Under the pieces are notes generated by a model that saw only the letters and a list, made by a program, of their open reading frames with translations, made no database searches and had not been told where the DNA came from. 64,000 nucleotides of DNA. Origin: Roridomyces roridus. Lineage: Eukaryota > Basidiomycota > Agaricomycetes > Agaricales > Mycenaceae. A program made the position numbers and the translations under genes. Location: the NCBI GenBank assembly GCA_029378245.1, contig JARKIF010000012.1, forward strand, positions 1,364,001 to 1,428,000, written 5' to 3'. Of this stretch, positions 33,889-45,472 are shown in pieces. Each line of letters begins with the position of its first letter. The first letter of the stretch is position 1.

Positions 33889-36800
33889 ATGCCCCACCTG
33901 CCGGTCCTGCCCAACAGCACTGCAATGCAACTCACCACCATCATAAACTGTCTTGAACCAGCTCTTGCTCTTCTCAAAGAACTCAACCAAACTTTCCGGA
34001 CCCCTTTTGTCGGAGCAATTTTGAATACCACTGCATCTTTGCTATCAAAAGCTGTAGTAAGGAATCAGAGAAGTTACTTGACCAACACTGACTCCATCTC
34101 AGAATGTCAGGAAAAACAAGGACCATTGTATCAGACTGATGGAAAATATCCATCAAGTACTTTATGCCATCGCCTCACTCCTCCTCACCTCAAACACTCC
34201 AGTGAGCTTGCCTGTGGCAACTCTGGATTACATTGGAACTTTCATGAAGTAAACATTAAATTTGGCCAAGTTTTTCTCTTACATATGTTGCTTCAGGACA
34301 CTGCACCAAATACATACATTCATTGAAGACCAGCAACAGGGGAGCCTGGTCAAGCAATGGTTTCAGCAAAATGAGCTCAAGGCTCTACTGAGAAAGTGCT
34401 ATGCAGGGATGGCAGATGCGCTGATTGTGTTCAAGGTGACTGATCAATTTGAGCTCAGACATTGAATCTCATTTATATCGCTCAGATTGATTCCCAAGCC
34501 GTAACCCAGGAGTCAAGTCAGGAAATCAAGGCAACTGCTGAGAGGAAACACCAAGAACTGCTCAACCCTATTGAAAACATATCCCATAGAGAAATCTCAG
34601 ATAACTCATCTCTGGTTTGAAGCCAACTTCCCTGAGCAATACTGCAATCTGTAACTCTTCACAGATTTATCCAAGTACAATGAATGGTTCATTTTCAAGG
34701 TAAATTCATCTCATAGTGGTCCCTCCACTCATGCCTGATGCATCTTCAAAGTTGCAACTCTACCTCAGTACTGCCCGCCAAACCTAAAATATTCCGAGGC
34801 CGGGACTCAGAGCGTGCGGACATCATCATGATGTTGTCTCAGCCAGCAGATGCTGCTCGGATCGCAATCTTGGGGCCAGGTGGAATGGGAAAGACAACAC
34901 TTGCAACAGCAGCTTTGCATGATCCAAGTGTGGTTGATTCATATACTCAACGGTGGTTCATTCCGTGTGAATGTATTACCACATGCTGTGGCATAGCTGG
35001 CCTCATTGAAGCTCATCTTGGTCTCAAAGCAGAAAACAATCCAATCAAACATGTCATACAAGCTTTGAAGAAACAACCAAGGTGTCTTCTGATCTTGGAC
35101 AACCTGGAAACCGCTTGGGATCCACTTCCTGTCCGAACAGGCATTGAGGAATTTCTGGCACTTCTGACTGAGATAGAACATCTTTCATTGATTGTAAGAA
35201 ATCATTTTCTGGAGGATCAATATTGTGCTGATCAATTCTACAGATCACCATGCGGGGTGCAGAAAGACCCGCAAAGGTCCATTGGACAAGGCCATTTCTG
35301 AAACCTCTGGAACCCCTCTCAGATGATGCAGCTCAGCAAATGTTCATAGACATTGCTGATGACATTCATGATCCAATCCAAGTCAACAAGGTTCTGCAGA
35401 GAACAGGCAATATGCCTCTGGCCATTGATCTCATAGCACACCTAGTTGATTGTGATGGATGCCCCAGTGTTCTATCACAGTGGGGGAGGGAGACCACTAC
35501 CTTTCTCTCCAGAGGATATGAACGAGGATCAAATCTGGACATGTCCATCAACAGCTCACTTACAAGCCCACGCTTCACCTCAGTACCAGGTACAATGGAC
35601 CTATTGAGTCTTTTGTCAATCCTTCCAGATGGACTATCAAATAGTCAGCTCCAGCAAATTATTGTTCCTCATGATGTGCAGTCATGTAGAGCTGTTTTAT
35701 TGGCAACATCACTTGCCTACATGGATGCAAGAGGAAGACTCAAATCACTGGTTCCTATTCAGGAGCACATGCAACATTTCCATCCAATTTCACCGCAACT
35801 GGTGAGGCCAATTCAAGATCATCTGATCTATGGTCCATTCCATATGTTTGAACAATATCGTGGATCTCCTGAGGCAAAAGCCTTTTCCCCAGAAATTGAG
35901 CAGAATGCTGGCAACATCAAAAAGTTGGTGTGTTTGGGATTGTACAGAGGAAATCCAGATTTGGAGCAGCACATTAAATGCACATTTTTACTTCTTCAAT
36001 ATTGGGTCATACCCCGATATGACCTGTCAAAAATTATGGAGCAGATTCAGAAACTGTTGTCCCAACAACCTGATCACACACTTCAAGTTCGATACATCAG
36101 CATGGTATTTCGAGGGGGAATAGACCAGGCCTTGCAGACACCACAGCTTCTGGTTGCTCAAGCTCTTGACTCTTTGCAGCACTTCAATGATCCTCAAGTA
36201 GAATGTAGGTATTTTCCCACCCCATAACTCTGTGTCTCATTGAACTGCCAGCCTTGCTCTATTACACAATTGGTGAATATTACTGCAATCATGATGAAGA
36301 TGGTCATCTACAGGCAATGTCATGGCTTCAAAAAGCTCTCACTACTTCAAAGATGGCAGGAGACCGTGTTACCTGGACGGATGTGCTAGGATCAATTGCC
36401 AAGCTACATTGGATGCGCGGCCAATATGATGCAGGCAGAATAATTGCTACAGAAGTCCAGAGTCTGGCTAAAATATCCGGAAACCTGAATGCTGAAGCAG
36501 GAGCCCTTGCATGCGCTGCTCATTGCTCTATGGGACTAGGAGCCTATAATCAGGCTCTTTCTGATCTACAGAGAGGCAGGCAGACCTCAGAATTATGTGG
36601 ACCAAATAGGGCATATTATTCTCGTAATCTAAGCGCAGAAGCGGAAATATATGGCCTGCAATCAGAATATCTCAAGGCAAGGAATGTGTTGATTCAACTC
36701 ATGCTGAATGAGCTGGATGAGGAAGCCAATGCTTTTGCCATCCTCAATGTTGCTCTACTGGATGTTGAGATTGGGGATCATGGGGAAGCTGATGTGGAAT

Positions 36801-37435
36801 TCCATATTACCACTGCTCAAAAATACTTCAGTGAGGATAAATCCCAGTTTGGCTGGTATGCTTGTCAGTCAGGTCTTGCGAGCCTACAACTTAGACAGCA
36901 TAATCACATCCAGGCCAGGACCATGTTTGAAAAATGCTTGCAGGCCTCATGGTCCCAATGGGCAGAACTGATATTTTATGTGCTGGAGAATTTGGCAGAC
37001 ACCACACTGTGGAACTGCATTGATCTTCCATGGACATCAAGATACACTGTCATTTATCTAGTTCTTTCCATCAGGCATAAGAGCAAATTGAATCTCCACA
37101 AAGCACTCCGTTGTCTAGGGGATGTGCTGCTTTCTGAGAATCATTTTGACTCTGCGGAAGCCTTGTTTCAAGTAGCCCTGGAGGGTTTTACCACCATGGA
37201 TGTTCACCGCAGCAGGGCTGAATGCATGGCAAGGATGGGTGAATTAGCCATCAGGGCAGGAAGAATGGACCGAGCTGAGAAACTTTGGCAAAAGGCTTGC
37301 ATCCTCTTTGAAAGATCATCACAGACCACCCAGGCTGCGGAAATTCAAAGGAAATTGGCTGATCTGGCAACGAGAAATAAGGACACGGTGTTGATGTCTC
37401 GGGGGGTAATCGGTGGTGACGAAGTGTACATGTAG
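33889..37435 (+). CDS. NLR: helical N-terminal domain, NB-ARC, TPR repeats
   Basis: Eight exons: 33889-34053, 34103-34248, 34297-34435, 34486-34614, 34665-34699, 34752-35193, 35244-36204, 36252-37435; introns 47-52 nt; 1,066 residues without a stop. Residues 1-160 are a helical domain ('LALLKELNQTFRTPFV', 'NKDHCIRLMENIHQVLYAI', 'FIEDQQQGSLVKQWF') of the type annotated MLKL-NTD-like or HeLo-like in fungal NLRs. NB-ARC follows: 'FRGRDSE' near 219, Walker A 'GPGGMGKTT' at 246-254, Walker B 'CLLILDN' at 316-322, 'ITMRGAERP', and 'NMPLAI' in the GLPL position. From about 670 come TPR-like repeats. Such proteins oligomerise on ligand binding and trigger cell death or immune-like responses. Third positions look more AT-rich than in neighbouring genes. 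Its last 30 codons and 3' end recur at 38.5 and 51.7 kb. Confidence 0.9.
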
Positions 37436-38019
37436 GAAGGAAGGGAGGGAGATTGTCCCGGTGTGCGTCAAGTCACAAGTGCATGTACTTATCCATAGCG
37501 GTGCAAGCACCCGTTCCCCTACTCTGGGTTCTTGGGTGACTCAGAGGTACAATGCCGGCAACTTGCCGACGCGCGCCGCGTATCGGCTCAGTCAGGTTGC
37601 CGCCGCGGCGCGGAGCGTGGTGTGGGTTGATCATGATCATGTCAGGTGGCATGTCATCACCTAATCCACATTATGTTTTTTGATCGGAAACTTTGGCTGG
37701 AGCTCGGTCATTCAACCCCACAGAACCCTCCTCTTGACAGAGTAGAGGATTACTTACATAGATTTGTGATGTCTTATATTTATTGAGGCCTACAATTATT
37801 TTTATTACATGTTTTTCAAGGGTGCAAAGTGCTCACTATCTTGCCTTGCTTAAAAGAAGGGTTTTGTATCGGTGACTGGCGCTGCTAAGCCACTGATGAC
37901 AGATCAAAAGCGAACAAAAAGCAGTCTTGACCCAGTGCAACCAATATTGTTTGTTCAATGGCCAACACAGACGTGTCCCCGTCTGAAGAGCAGCTGTTCA
38001 GACTCATGCCACCGAGAAC
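37436..38019. other. intergenic, no supported gene
   Basis: 3' flank of the NLR gene; nothing else recognised. Confidence 0.5.
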
Positions 38020-38021
38020 TA

Positions 38022-38484
38022 AGGTAGCCGACATGCACGCACGGTAAACCTGTCAAGTGGCTGTGAGAGTAGTTCTAAATAAGGAAGGTTTCGATTTTGC
38101 CTTGTCTCTGCAGTGTTTCTGCACTGTTCTGGGGCCAGGAATGAATGTTTTGAATGCATTATGAGTTGTAAACTACTTTTGTACCCAACAGATCCCACCA
38201 TGTCCCCGCATTTGGGCCTCATGCCTGCTGATCTTCGGGCACATGATGCCCCACGTTTGACACACGTGACACGGGAAAGTTCTCCGATGTGCTTATTCCC
38301 GTTCGTCTGGCACACGACAATGTTCCTGGATGTAGTTCTAAGCTTTCTTAGTGAGCCAAGTAGCAAATACAAGTATTCTACACCTGAACTCGCCCAAAAG
38401 TCGAGAGGAAATCGAAACCTTCCTTATTTAGAACTACTCTCACAGCCACTTGACAGGTTTACCGTGCGTGCATGTCGGCTACCT
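38022..38484. mobile_element. 463-bp MITE with about 75-bp perfect TIRs and TA duplication
   Basis: TIR starts AGGTAGCCGACATGCACGCA at 38022 and its exact complement ends at 38484; about 75 bp match without a mismatch. Flanked by TA at 38020-38021 and 38485-38486. The two TIRs translate identically on opposite strands. No transposase inside; the perfect TIRs imply recent activity of a Tc1/mariner-type source elsewhere. Confidence 0.92.
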
Positions 38485-38495
38485 TAGCATGGCAG

Positions 38496-38620
38496 CAACA
38501 CAAAATTGGCTGATCTGGCAAAGACAAATAAGGACATCATATTGATGGCTCAGGAAGTAATTGGTGGTCATAAAGTGTACATGTAGGACGGAAAGAAGGA
38601 AGATTGTCCCAGGTAATACA
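38496..38620 (+). repeat. copy of the NLR gene's 3' end
   Basis: 'aaattggctgatctggcaa' and 'aaagtgtacatgtagga' match the NLR end (37358-37440) with scattered changes; only the last codons and the start of the 3' flank are present, directly beside the MITE. Confidence 0.75.
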
Positions 38621-39071
38621 AAGGCCCGTCTCGGACAATGGGCCCTGAATCGGGCAATCTACACATATAAAGGGCCACATTGGGGACATTATACACCTCC
38701 ATATATATTTATGCAGCAAAAGAGGTTGATCCATACATAAATGTATCTATATGGGTTCATAGAGCAATTTTAGACTTCTCCAGGGCGGCTCCATACAGAT
38801 TCATTCTATGGACATAGAGACCTCATAGGGTACATGTGTCGTTTTGGCCATCTATATAAATGTGGGGAATGAACATGTTGAACATTCCATAAATATATAT
38901 AGAGGTCACTCTACTGCTCTGAAGCAGTTGATCGGAAACTCCATATATAGACCCTATACCGCGGCTTCCGGATCGCTTGGCATCACCAAGATCAGCCAAG
39001 CCTGCGCCCGCAATACCATGAGTAATACCGGACCGGCAACATAGCGGACCAGCAAGTTGGCGGACCAAGCC
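38621..39071. other. intergenic, AT-rich
   Basis: Rich in 'atatatat' and 'catatat' stretches; no gene recognised. Confidence 0.5.
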
Positions 39072-40852
39072 ATGGCCAACCCTCGCGAAAACCTCATTGA
39101 GGCGTATCGACTTTTGGAGCGAGACGTCTACCGAATCCTGCGTACTCAGCGAGGGGTCCCAGAGACGTTGGAGGCACAAGCCAGGGAGGTTGAACGGTTT
39201 TTTTTCGAGAGCAGACATTGCAAGTTCCTCCTTTGAGTACTTGATCAACTTCTGACGGCGCTCCTCAGCATCGGCAGCGTTTTTCTGAGGAGGAGTTCTC
39301 CGTACTCGAGCAAAACCTCAACGACTTTGTGGCCGACCTCTATGAAGCCAAATTCCTTTCCGCAGATCCGCCCTCATCGGAGCGTATTGTGGTTACCCAC
39401 GTCACAGGCACCGGCGGACGTCCACGAATCGACATCGATCCCGCCATCCTTGCCGAGGCGCTCACTCACCGTGGACCCACGCACCTTGCTCCTGTTTTTG
39501 GCGTTGCTCCACGCACCATTCGTCGCCGCGTGCTGGAATACGGTCTTGCTGAGCCCGGACCCCCCGTTTACACGGAGACCGTGGACGAAGACGGTCATGT
39601 AGCGCGCACATATGCACCTGGTGCTCCGGTCATGACGGACATCAGTGACGACGACCTGGACGCGCTGCTTTACTCCATCTTGGAGACCTTCCCGAACTTT
39701 GGTCGCCGCCTGCCCATGGGTCGTCTGCGTTCCCAGGGATATCGGGTCTCCCGTGAACGTATTGTTGCCTCATACGTTCGTGTTCACGGTGCCCCCGCGT
39801 TGTTCGGTGCACGCTCCATTCACCGCATCCCGTACAATGTTGCCGGCGCCAACTCGCTTTGGCATCACGGGCAACACGGTAGCTGTCCGCCCTACCAGTA
39901 CTACCGCCGGAAATCTGACCCCTCCAATTCCAGGCTTGATACGATACAAGATCGTCATCCACGCCTTCATAGATGGCAAGTCCCGCCTCATCACAGGCAT
40001 CCGGGCCAGTAACAACAATCGCGCCGCTACCGTCTTGGATCTTTTCCTTGCCGCCGTCGACTTATACGGATTACCCAGCAGGGTCCGTGGGGATCACGGG
40101 ACGGAGAACCTCATGGTTGCGGAATACATGGAGAACGAGCGAGGCGTTGAGAGAGGCTCTTATATTTGGGGCGGGTGCGTTTTCTTCTTCTCGTCGTCAA
40201 CCGTGGCCTGATGTATCGTGCTTGTAGGAGTGTTGACAACACGTGGATCGAGCGCGTGTGGTACGACGTCACCCACGGCTTCGGCTACAAATGGAAGACT
40301 TTCTTTGCTGACCTCGAGGCGAACCACCACTTGAACTCCACCCAGCCGACGCACATCTGGCTCCTTCACCATCTGTTCCTCCCCTCAATCAACGACGATG
40401 CGCAAGAATGGGCGGCGTCTTGGAACAATCACCCTTTACAGATACGTGGGGAGCGCACTCGGCCGCCTCGGGACATCTGGTTCTTCAGCCAGATCCAGGA
40501 CGGAGCCAGGGGATTGGAGCGTATAGTCAATCCCACGGAACGCGACGGTGATGACGTTCAAGACCCATCCACGTACGGCATCGACTGGGAAGTCGCAGAC
40601 GACCCCGCGCTGATGACCCACCTGCTCGATGAGAACCCGCAGGAGTGGGACGAGGGTAATCCATTCACGCTGGCCCCGGACCAGCTGTCCGACGTTCCGT
40701 GTGAGCCTCCCGACTCGCCGTTCACCTTGGAGCAGATTACGTTTTTGGACGAGCAGCTGGCTGCCAACGTCAACCTTGCTTCACGGAGCATGGTCGTTCG
40801 TACATCGGTTTGGAACGTAGCGTATCGTATTTGTAGCTCATTCTTCGAGTAG
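39072..40852 (+). CDS. integrase-core (DDE, rve-superfamily) protein
   Basis: Exons: about 39072-39188 (less certain; a weak donor), 39269-39878, 39934-40174 and 40228-40852; the last three join cleanly by 55- and 53-nt introns. The protein has an N-terminal DNA-binding-like part ('GRPRIDIDP', 'LAPVFGVAPRTIRRRVLEYG', a helix-turn-helix pattern), 'FPNFGRR' and 'SRERIVASYVRVHG', then the catalytic core: 'WHHGQHG' + 'LIRYKIVIHAFIDGKSR' (first Asp), 'PSRVRGDHGTEN' (second Asp) and 'NTWIERVWYDV' (Glu). These are the DDE residues of the integrase fold, and the family is widespread in mushrooms and some animals as stand-alone integrase-core genes. No LTR, protease or RT is beside it, so it belongs to a DNA transposon or is a domesticated copy. 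It converges on the next gene with 31 bp between stops. Confidence 0.83.
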
Positions 40853-40883
40853 ACAAATATAAATTCTAAATACAAAGCTGCCA

Positions 40884-43340
40884 TTAATCCTCTTCCTCGT
40901 CTTCCTCTCCACTCGACATCAATACTTCCAAGACAAGCGCCAAACCAGACTTATTGCTCGCCTTGTGTGCACGCCCAACTTTGCAGAGGAAATGCTCCAC
41001 AACAACGAGATCCAACCCGACGGCCTCTTGATCCTCCGGGCCAATGATGTCGGCGAGGAGTGCATGGGTGATTCGCACTCCTCGGGGACACGCCTCGGGC
41101 GTAGACTTGCCTTTGGAGTTGCGACGAGGAATGAAACCAAGCAACTCGAGTCCCCAAACGGCGCCCTTGTTCAGATCGCAGATGATCTTCCCGAGCTCCT
41201 CGTAAGTTGGCGCGCAAACCAGAGGCGGATTGGTGTAGGTGAAGTCCGCAGCCACAAGGTATCCAGAAAGATCACCAAGCTGGGGGAAACGCTTGGAATT
41301 GATCACCTTCGTCAACTTCTGACCGTTTTCGTCCGTCTCCTCCAGCTCCACCGTCTTCGACCTTATTCCCCTCAGCCAGTTATATGCCGTGGTGAAGTTG
41401 ATCGCGCCTGTCACTGTGAAAAACGGAGCACGCGAATTTCACACTGACTCGTGGTGAACTTCGCATTTCACTCTTTTTTTGGGTGAACCCAAAATTTCAC
41501 GGCATGGGGTGAAATTTTCTGTTCGCCTCATTCTCAGGTGAAATGAAAATCCACCATACCTTCTGAGTGAAATTCACCAAATATTTAAAGTTGGCCAGTA
41601 TATGTATGTTAATTGAGTCTGCTACTACAAATCAATTGCTGTGTGTAGTGGGGCGGCGTCAGAGAGCACGCTACCTAGGCGAGGAGGTTGGCGAGGACGG
41701 CGAGGACGGCGAGTGGTGATGTGGAGCCAATGTGGAGCAGAATGACTTCATTATGATCCGTGTCACACCAGTCACATCGCTCCACCTCTTTGCACTTCAC
41801 GCCCATCTCCGCGACAATGCCCTCTCCATTCTCTCCCCCATGACCCGTCCTGACAAGGAAAACACACACCCCACCCTCCCAGCGGCAGGCACCGCAAGGT
41901 GTCTGCTCGCTCCCAGTATACGCAAGATGCGAAGGCCACGGTGACGCAACCTCTTTTGCAGAAGAAACGGCAGAAAGCCCTCAAGCAGCTTCAAACGAGG
42001 ACTCTCTGACCGTCGATTGCCTGGGGGACACGGAGCTGGTTCAGGAACTCCGTGGTGCGTGCTTCTATTCTCTTTCAGACCTCACATTCATGTGACATAT
42101 CCACAGCTGCTCTCGCTGCCTACTGCAGATCCAACTCCGGCACCAACAGCCATGACAACGACGAAGAGGATAGCAACCAAACCGTGTTCCGTGGGTGTGG
42201 CCCTCTGGCTCCTCGTACGTCTACTCACCCTTTCTTTCTCCCGTAATCTCACTGTTGGTCAGCGCACTCTCCCAGCCAGTCATCTTCGCTTCTCTTCCAC
42301 GTACGTCCTTCCAACCCTTGATGACACATTGATTAACTGTGGTTAAGCTCTCGATCGCCAAGGCTCGTTGCCCGAATTGACCCCCGATGGTTCCGAGGCG
42401 GGGGTAGCGCTGCGTGACCCGGCACCAGTAGCTTTCTTGTACATTCACTTCAATTCAAACAATTTTCACTGTACTTTTGGAGTGAAATTTTAAGTAGTTT
42501 GTGCGAGATTTTCCCTTGTAATCCAGGTGATAGTCCAGTTCAAATCAAGCGAAATTCACCGAAACATCGGGTGAACGAGTGCAGTGAAAACACGTGTTTT
42601 GTTAGTGAAAGATTTCAACATGAAATTCGCCTTTTTGCGGTGAATTTCACTCAGTTCAAGCGCGAAATTCTCGTCCATTTGGGGTGAAAAAACCCTGTGA
42701 ATTTCACTACCTCCGGGGTCCACAGTGCTGTTTCCCTGGCATCCTGGGCCAGGAGATCCACAAGCTCTTCCCCATCCTCAAAGATGCTCTCGGCGTACAG
42801 CTCCGCTAGCTTGACCTTGCGTCCCGTGATGCAACTTCCGTACGCATTCATGTTGCAAAAGTAGGATTTCGGTGGAAGCTCCCGACGTGTCTGTTGGTAG
42901 GCTGTCCGAGCACGCTGTATCTCGGCATCGAACTCGCTGTAGTTATGGAAAAGGGGGCGATGATGGGCGTCCCGAACAAAATTGGTGTTGAAAGTGATGC
43001 CGCGGAAAATCACTGCACTGTACAGACCCTCGGGTGTTCGCGAAAGTGCAGATGAAAAGGGGCTGGGCACTGCAGCCATGATAGCAGCACGCGAGGGTGC
43101 GAGTTCCCGAAACGGCATCCGTGCATCCATGCGTACATGCATAAATTTCTGCCCTTTCGTGAGAGTCCCCTGGGTACGGTTCAACGCGAGCTCCACAGCC
43201 TCCTCCACAAAACCTCGAATGGCGGTAAAGTTGCGTCGAACGGCAGGCGTAAGTTCATGCAAAGGGAAAATCTCGGGTGGTGGCGTCGAAGGTGTAGAAG
43301 AGAGCGGTGAATGCGATGGAGTAGTCTCGATACACCCGTA
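40884..43340 (-). pseudogene. gene of unknown function, split by a 1.3-kb insertion
   Basis: The 5' part (about 43340-42711) encodes 'HELTPAVRRNFTAIRGFVEEAVELA', shown here as 'LTPAVRRNFTAIRGF', and ends 'ALWTPE'; the 3' part (41413-40884) starts 'VTGAINFTTAYNWLRG' and ends in an acidic tail 'SSGEEDEEED'. If the insertion is removed the parts read through in frame ('TPEVVTGAINF'). Splicing it out as an intron does not keep the frame, so the copy is broken. The 5' part includes 'YFCNMNAYGSCITGRKVKLAELY'-like sequence; no known domain was recognised. The start is unclear because the upstream region is the dispersed repeat at 43368-43765. It could be a companion gene of the integrase-core element. 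Confidence 0.6.
41412..42708. mobile_element. insertion of about 1.29 kb with 'gtgaaattcac' word arrays at both ends
   Basis: Flanked by TCACT (41411-41415 and 42704-42708), which fits a short target duplication. Both ends carry many copies of 'gtgaaatt' / 'aatttcac'. The left end CACTGTGAAAA is identical to the right terminus of the CACTA-like element at 62-63.3 kb, but the matching inverted end is not found on the right. No transposase frame lies inside. Confidence 0.65.
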
Positions 43341-43367
43341 GCAGTGGTCCCAATGCAAAGTAAGTCG

Positions 43368-43765
43368 ATAACACTCCAGCGTGCCAATGCAAAGTTCACT
43401 GAGACTTGTCGGCCCACTGAAATTTAGTAGGGCCAGCTCCCCGGCAGGTGTTGGGTGACGCCGGCATCCCTCGGTTAGTGTTGAGTTTGATGGCAAGCAC
43501 ATATCCGTTGGAAATGGAGAAAATGGCTGATGGCAGATGTGATAACCATAAACATTGATTCATGCCATCAGAACAACCCAAGGAATCATTGATACCTTTA
43601 TCAATCGGTGAACACCCCCGGCATGGATCAAAAAATGATACAGGATCAAAAAATCAAAGTTGTAGAGTAAATTTCTAGCTACAGATTCACCCTATATAGT
43701 ACTAGCTCAAAAAGCTTGGCTGGTTCAGGAAATGCAAAATACTTTCCAAGCCCCGGCTTCAAGAA
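43368..43765. repeat. dispersed repeat copy 2, upstream of the split gene
   Basis: Same-orientation partner of 6706-7095 (see there). It again lies immediately upstream of a minus-strand gene. Confidence 0.7.
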
Positions 43766-45169
43766 TGTGAAACCCCTTTACTATATGGTTCAAAATGTGT
43801 GGGCCACTTCTTAGGGTGTTTTGATGAAGATTTTTGGGGCACACGGCACAGGACAGGGTTAAGAGAGGTACAACATGTGCGGCCCGTGCACCAGTTATCA
43901 TGGTGGCCTAGTGTAACGGCTTCCGTGTTTCTTAATAACCTTTGGCTTATTCATCCATTTTGCAACGGTCTGGAGTTCAAATCCCGGCACGCACATCCCT
44001 TTTTTGTAGCTTCCATATGCTGTGATGCCTCCATTCAGATCCTTTGAGTCTCTGTATACTTACTCTAGCACTCCTCCAGATGGGCCACATGTCTTTACAC
44101 CAGCCATTTATGCTCTCTAAGAGGGGCAACTACTCAATGATTCAAAACATTGATCCCTTGGTAGTGACTGCTATTCTTGACCAGATGTGTGATCTGTGTG
44201 TTCAAAGTCTGATCCTAACCTACAGTAGCCCATATTTGAACATGGTTCAACTAAGGACCATGATCTCAGAGAGATTATGGCTGAACTCTGGGAGCAGTAG
44301 CTGGACCCCAGTTCTCAATACAGGTAGCTACTACACTGGTTCCAACACCACAGTGGACATGACCCTTGCCATTAGAATCTAATGGATGCAAGAAACTACC
44401 CAAAATATGGGCAAAGACCTGAGATCTGAGTGCAATCATTTTCAGCTGATCCCTCTTATCCTGCACCTAGAGAGCCATGTATCTGCATTGAGAGGTTCAA
44501 AACTATATGAAACATCTTATGATTACTCACTCTACTCATATATGTAAAGGTTCTTGCAATATTCCTCTGGTTGAGTTGAGGTCTGTCCGCATTGAAGGGC
44601 AAGAATTTGTTCAAATGGCCAGTAGAGGTCTTGAACAGAACTCCATGGATTCTGTACCAATCCTCAAGATCAATGACATTTTCTGGACCCCTTGAGTTCC
44701 CTCTCCATACTGGTCACTTCCAATGGGCCAGATTCAACACCATTGATTCCCTATTAGCAGAATGATTGGAAAATCTCTGTGCATATAACTTGCCCTTCTG
44801 AGAAGATATTCAAGTAGTCTTTGCTTCTACAGGCTTCATGAAGGTAATAGAATCTGTATTTTATAGTTTGCCCAAGGAAGAAAATTGAAGAGCCTGGGCA
44901 TTACAAAGAACACCTTCTCTAGTGGCATATGTCCCTTTCCCCTAGTCCATTGAGCAGCTTTATACAATGGGACTTCAGACTCCATTCAGAATATATACTC
45001 ATTCCTTGGGGCACCAAAGATCGGGTTATCCAGTGCCACTATCAATACCTACACCTAGATCTACCTTTTATCTCATTCACTTATATTACTCTCCCAAGGA
45101 TGAGGAATGTGAGACCAACGTTTGACGAGCCCTACAAGTAGATGTTTCAGTAGAAATGTGAGCTAAAAT
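43766..45169. other. AT-rich intergenic, no supported gene
   Basis: Only short frames without joined coding signature; may be a degraded element. Confidence 0.45.
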
Positions 45170-45472
45170 TCAGGAGACACACTCTTCACGTGGGATGGAT
45201 TCAGCAGCCCGACGCTGCTCCAGCAGCAGCTCGGCCTCGGTGGTGCCTTTCCTCTGCTCACGAACACTATGCACAGTAGTGAGAAGAGTGAATGAATCTG
45301 AATATTTGTACACGCACCGCTGCATTCGCTCTCGTGCCCTCCGTCTCGTCTCCTCTGCATTCCGCTCTCGATATCGTTTTGCTGCGGCCTTATTGGCTTC
45401 GCGCGTCTTGGACTTGGTCGAATGAGGATTATCCTTGTCACTTTGAGTGTGGTGGGAGGAATTGTTGAGCAT
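45170..45472 (-). CDS. small basic protein with bZIP-like basic region
   Basis: Two exons, 45472-45318 and 45251-45170, with a 66-nt intron; 78 residues. The middle 'KAAAKRYRERNAEETRRRARERM' (quoted in parts: 'KAAAKRYRERN', 'ETRRRARERM') resembles the basic region of bZIP-like proteins common near basidiomycete transposons, followed by 'EAELLLEQRRAAES'. No full leucine zipper follows, so DNA binding is inferred only. It lies 390 bp downstream of the TET/JBP gene on the same strand and may belong to the same mobile unit. Confidence 0.5.
   Translation of the reverse strand: MLNNSSHHTQSDKDNPHSTKSKTREANKAAAKRYRERNAEETRRRARERMQRCVYKYSDSFTLLTTVHSVREQRKGTTEAELLLEQRRAAESIPREECVS

Noticed and set aside
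38019..38487. Two open frames on opposite strands with the same C-terminus
   Set aside because: They are the two inverted repeats of the MITE read on each strand.
41412..42708. A natural 1.3-kb intron in the unknown gene
   Set aside because: All other introns here are about 43-66 nt, the candidate splice sites break the frame, and the ends carry transposon-type word arrays and a short duplication.
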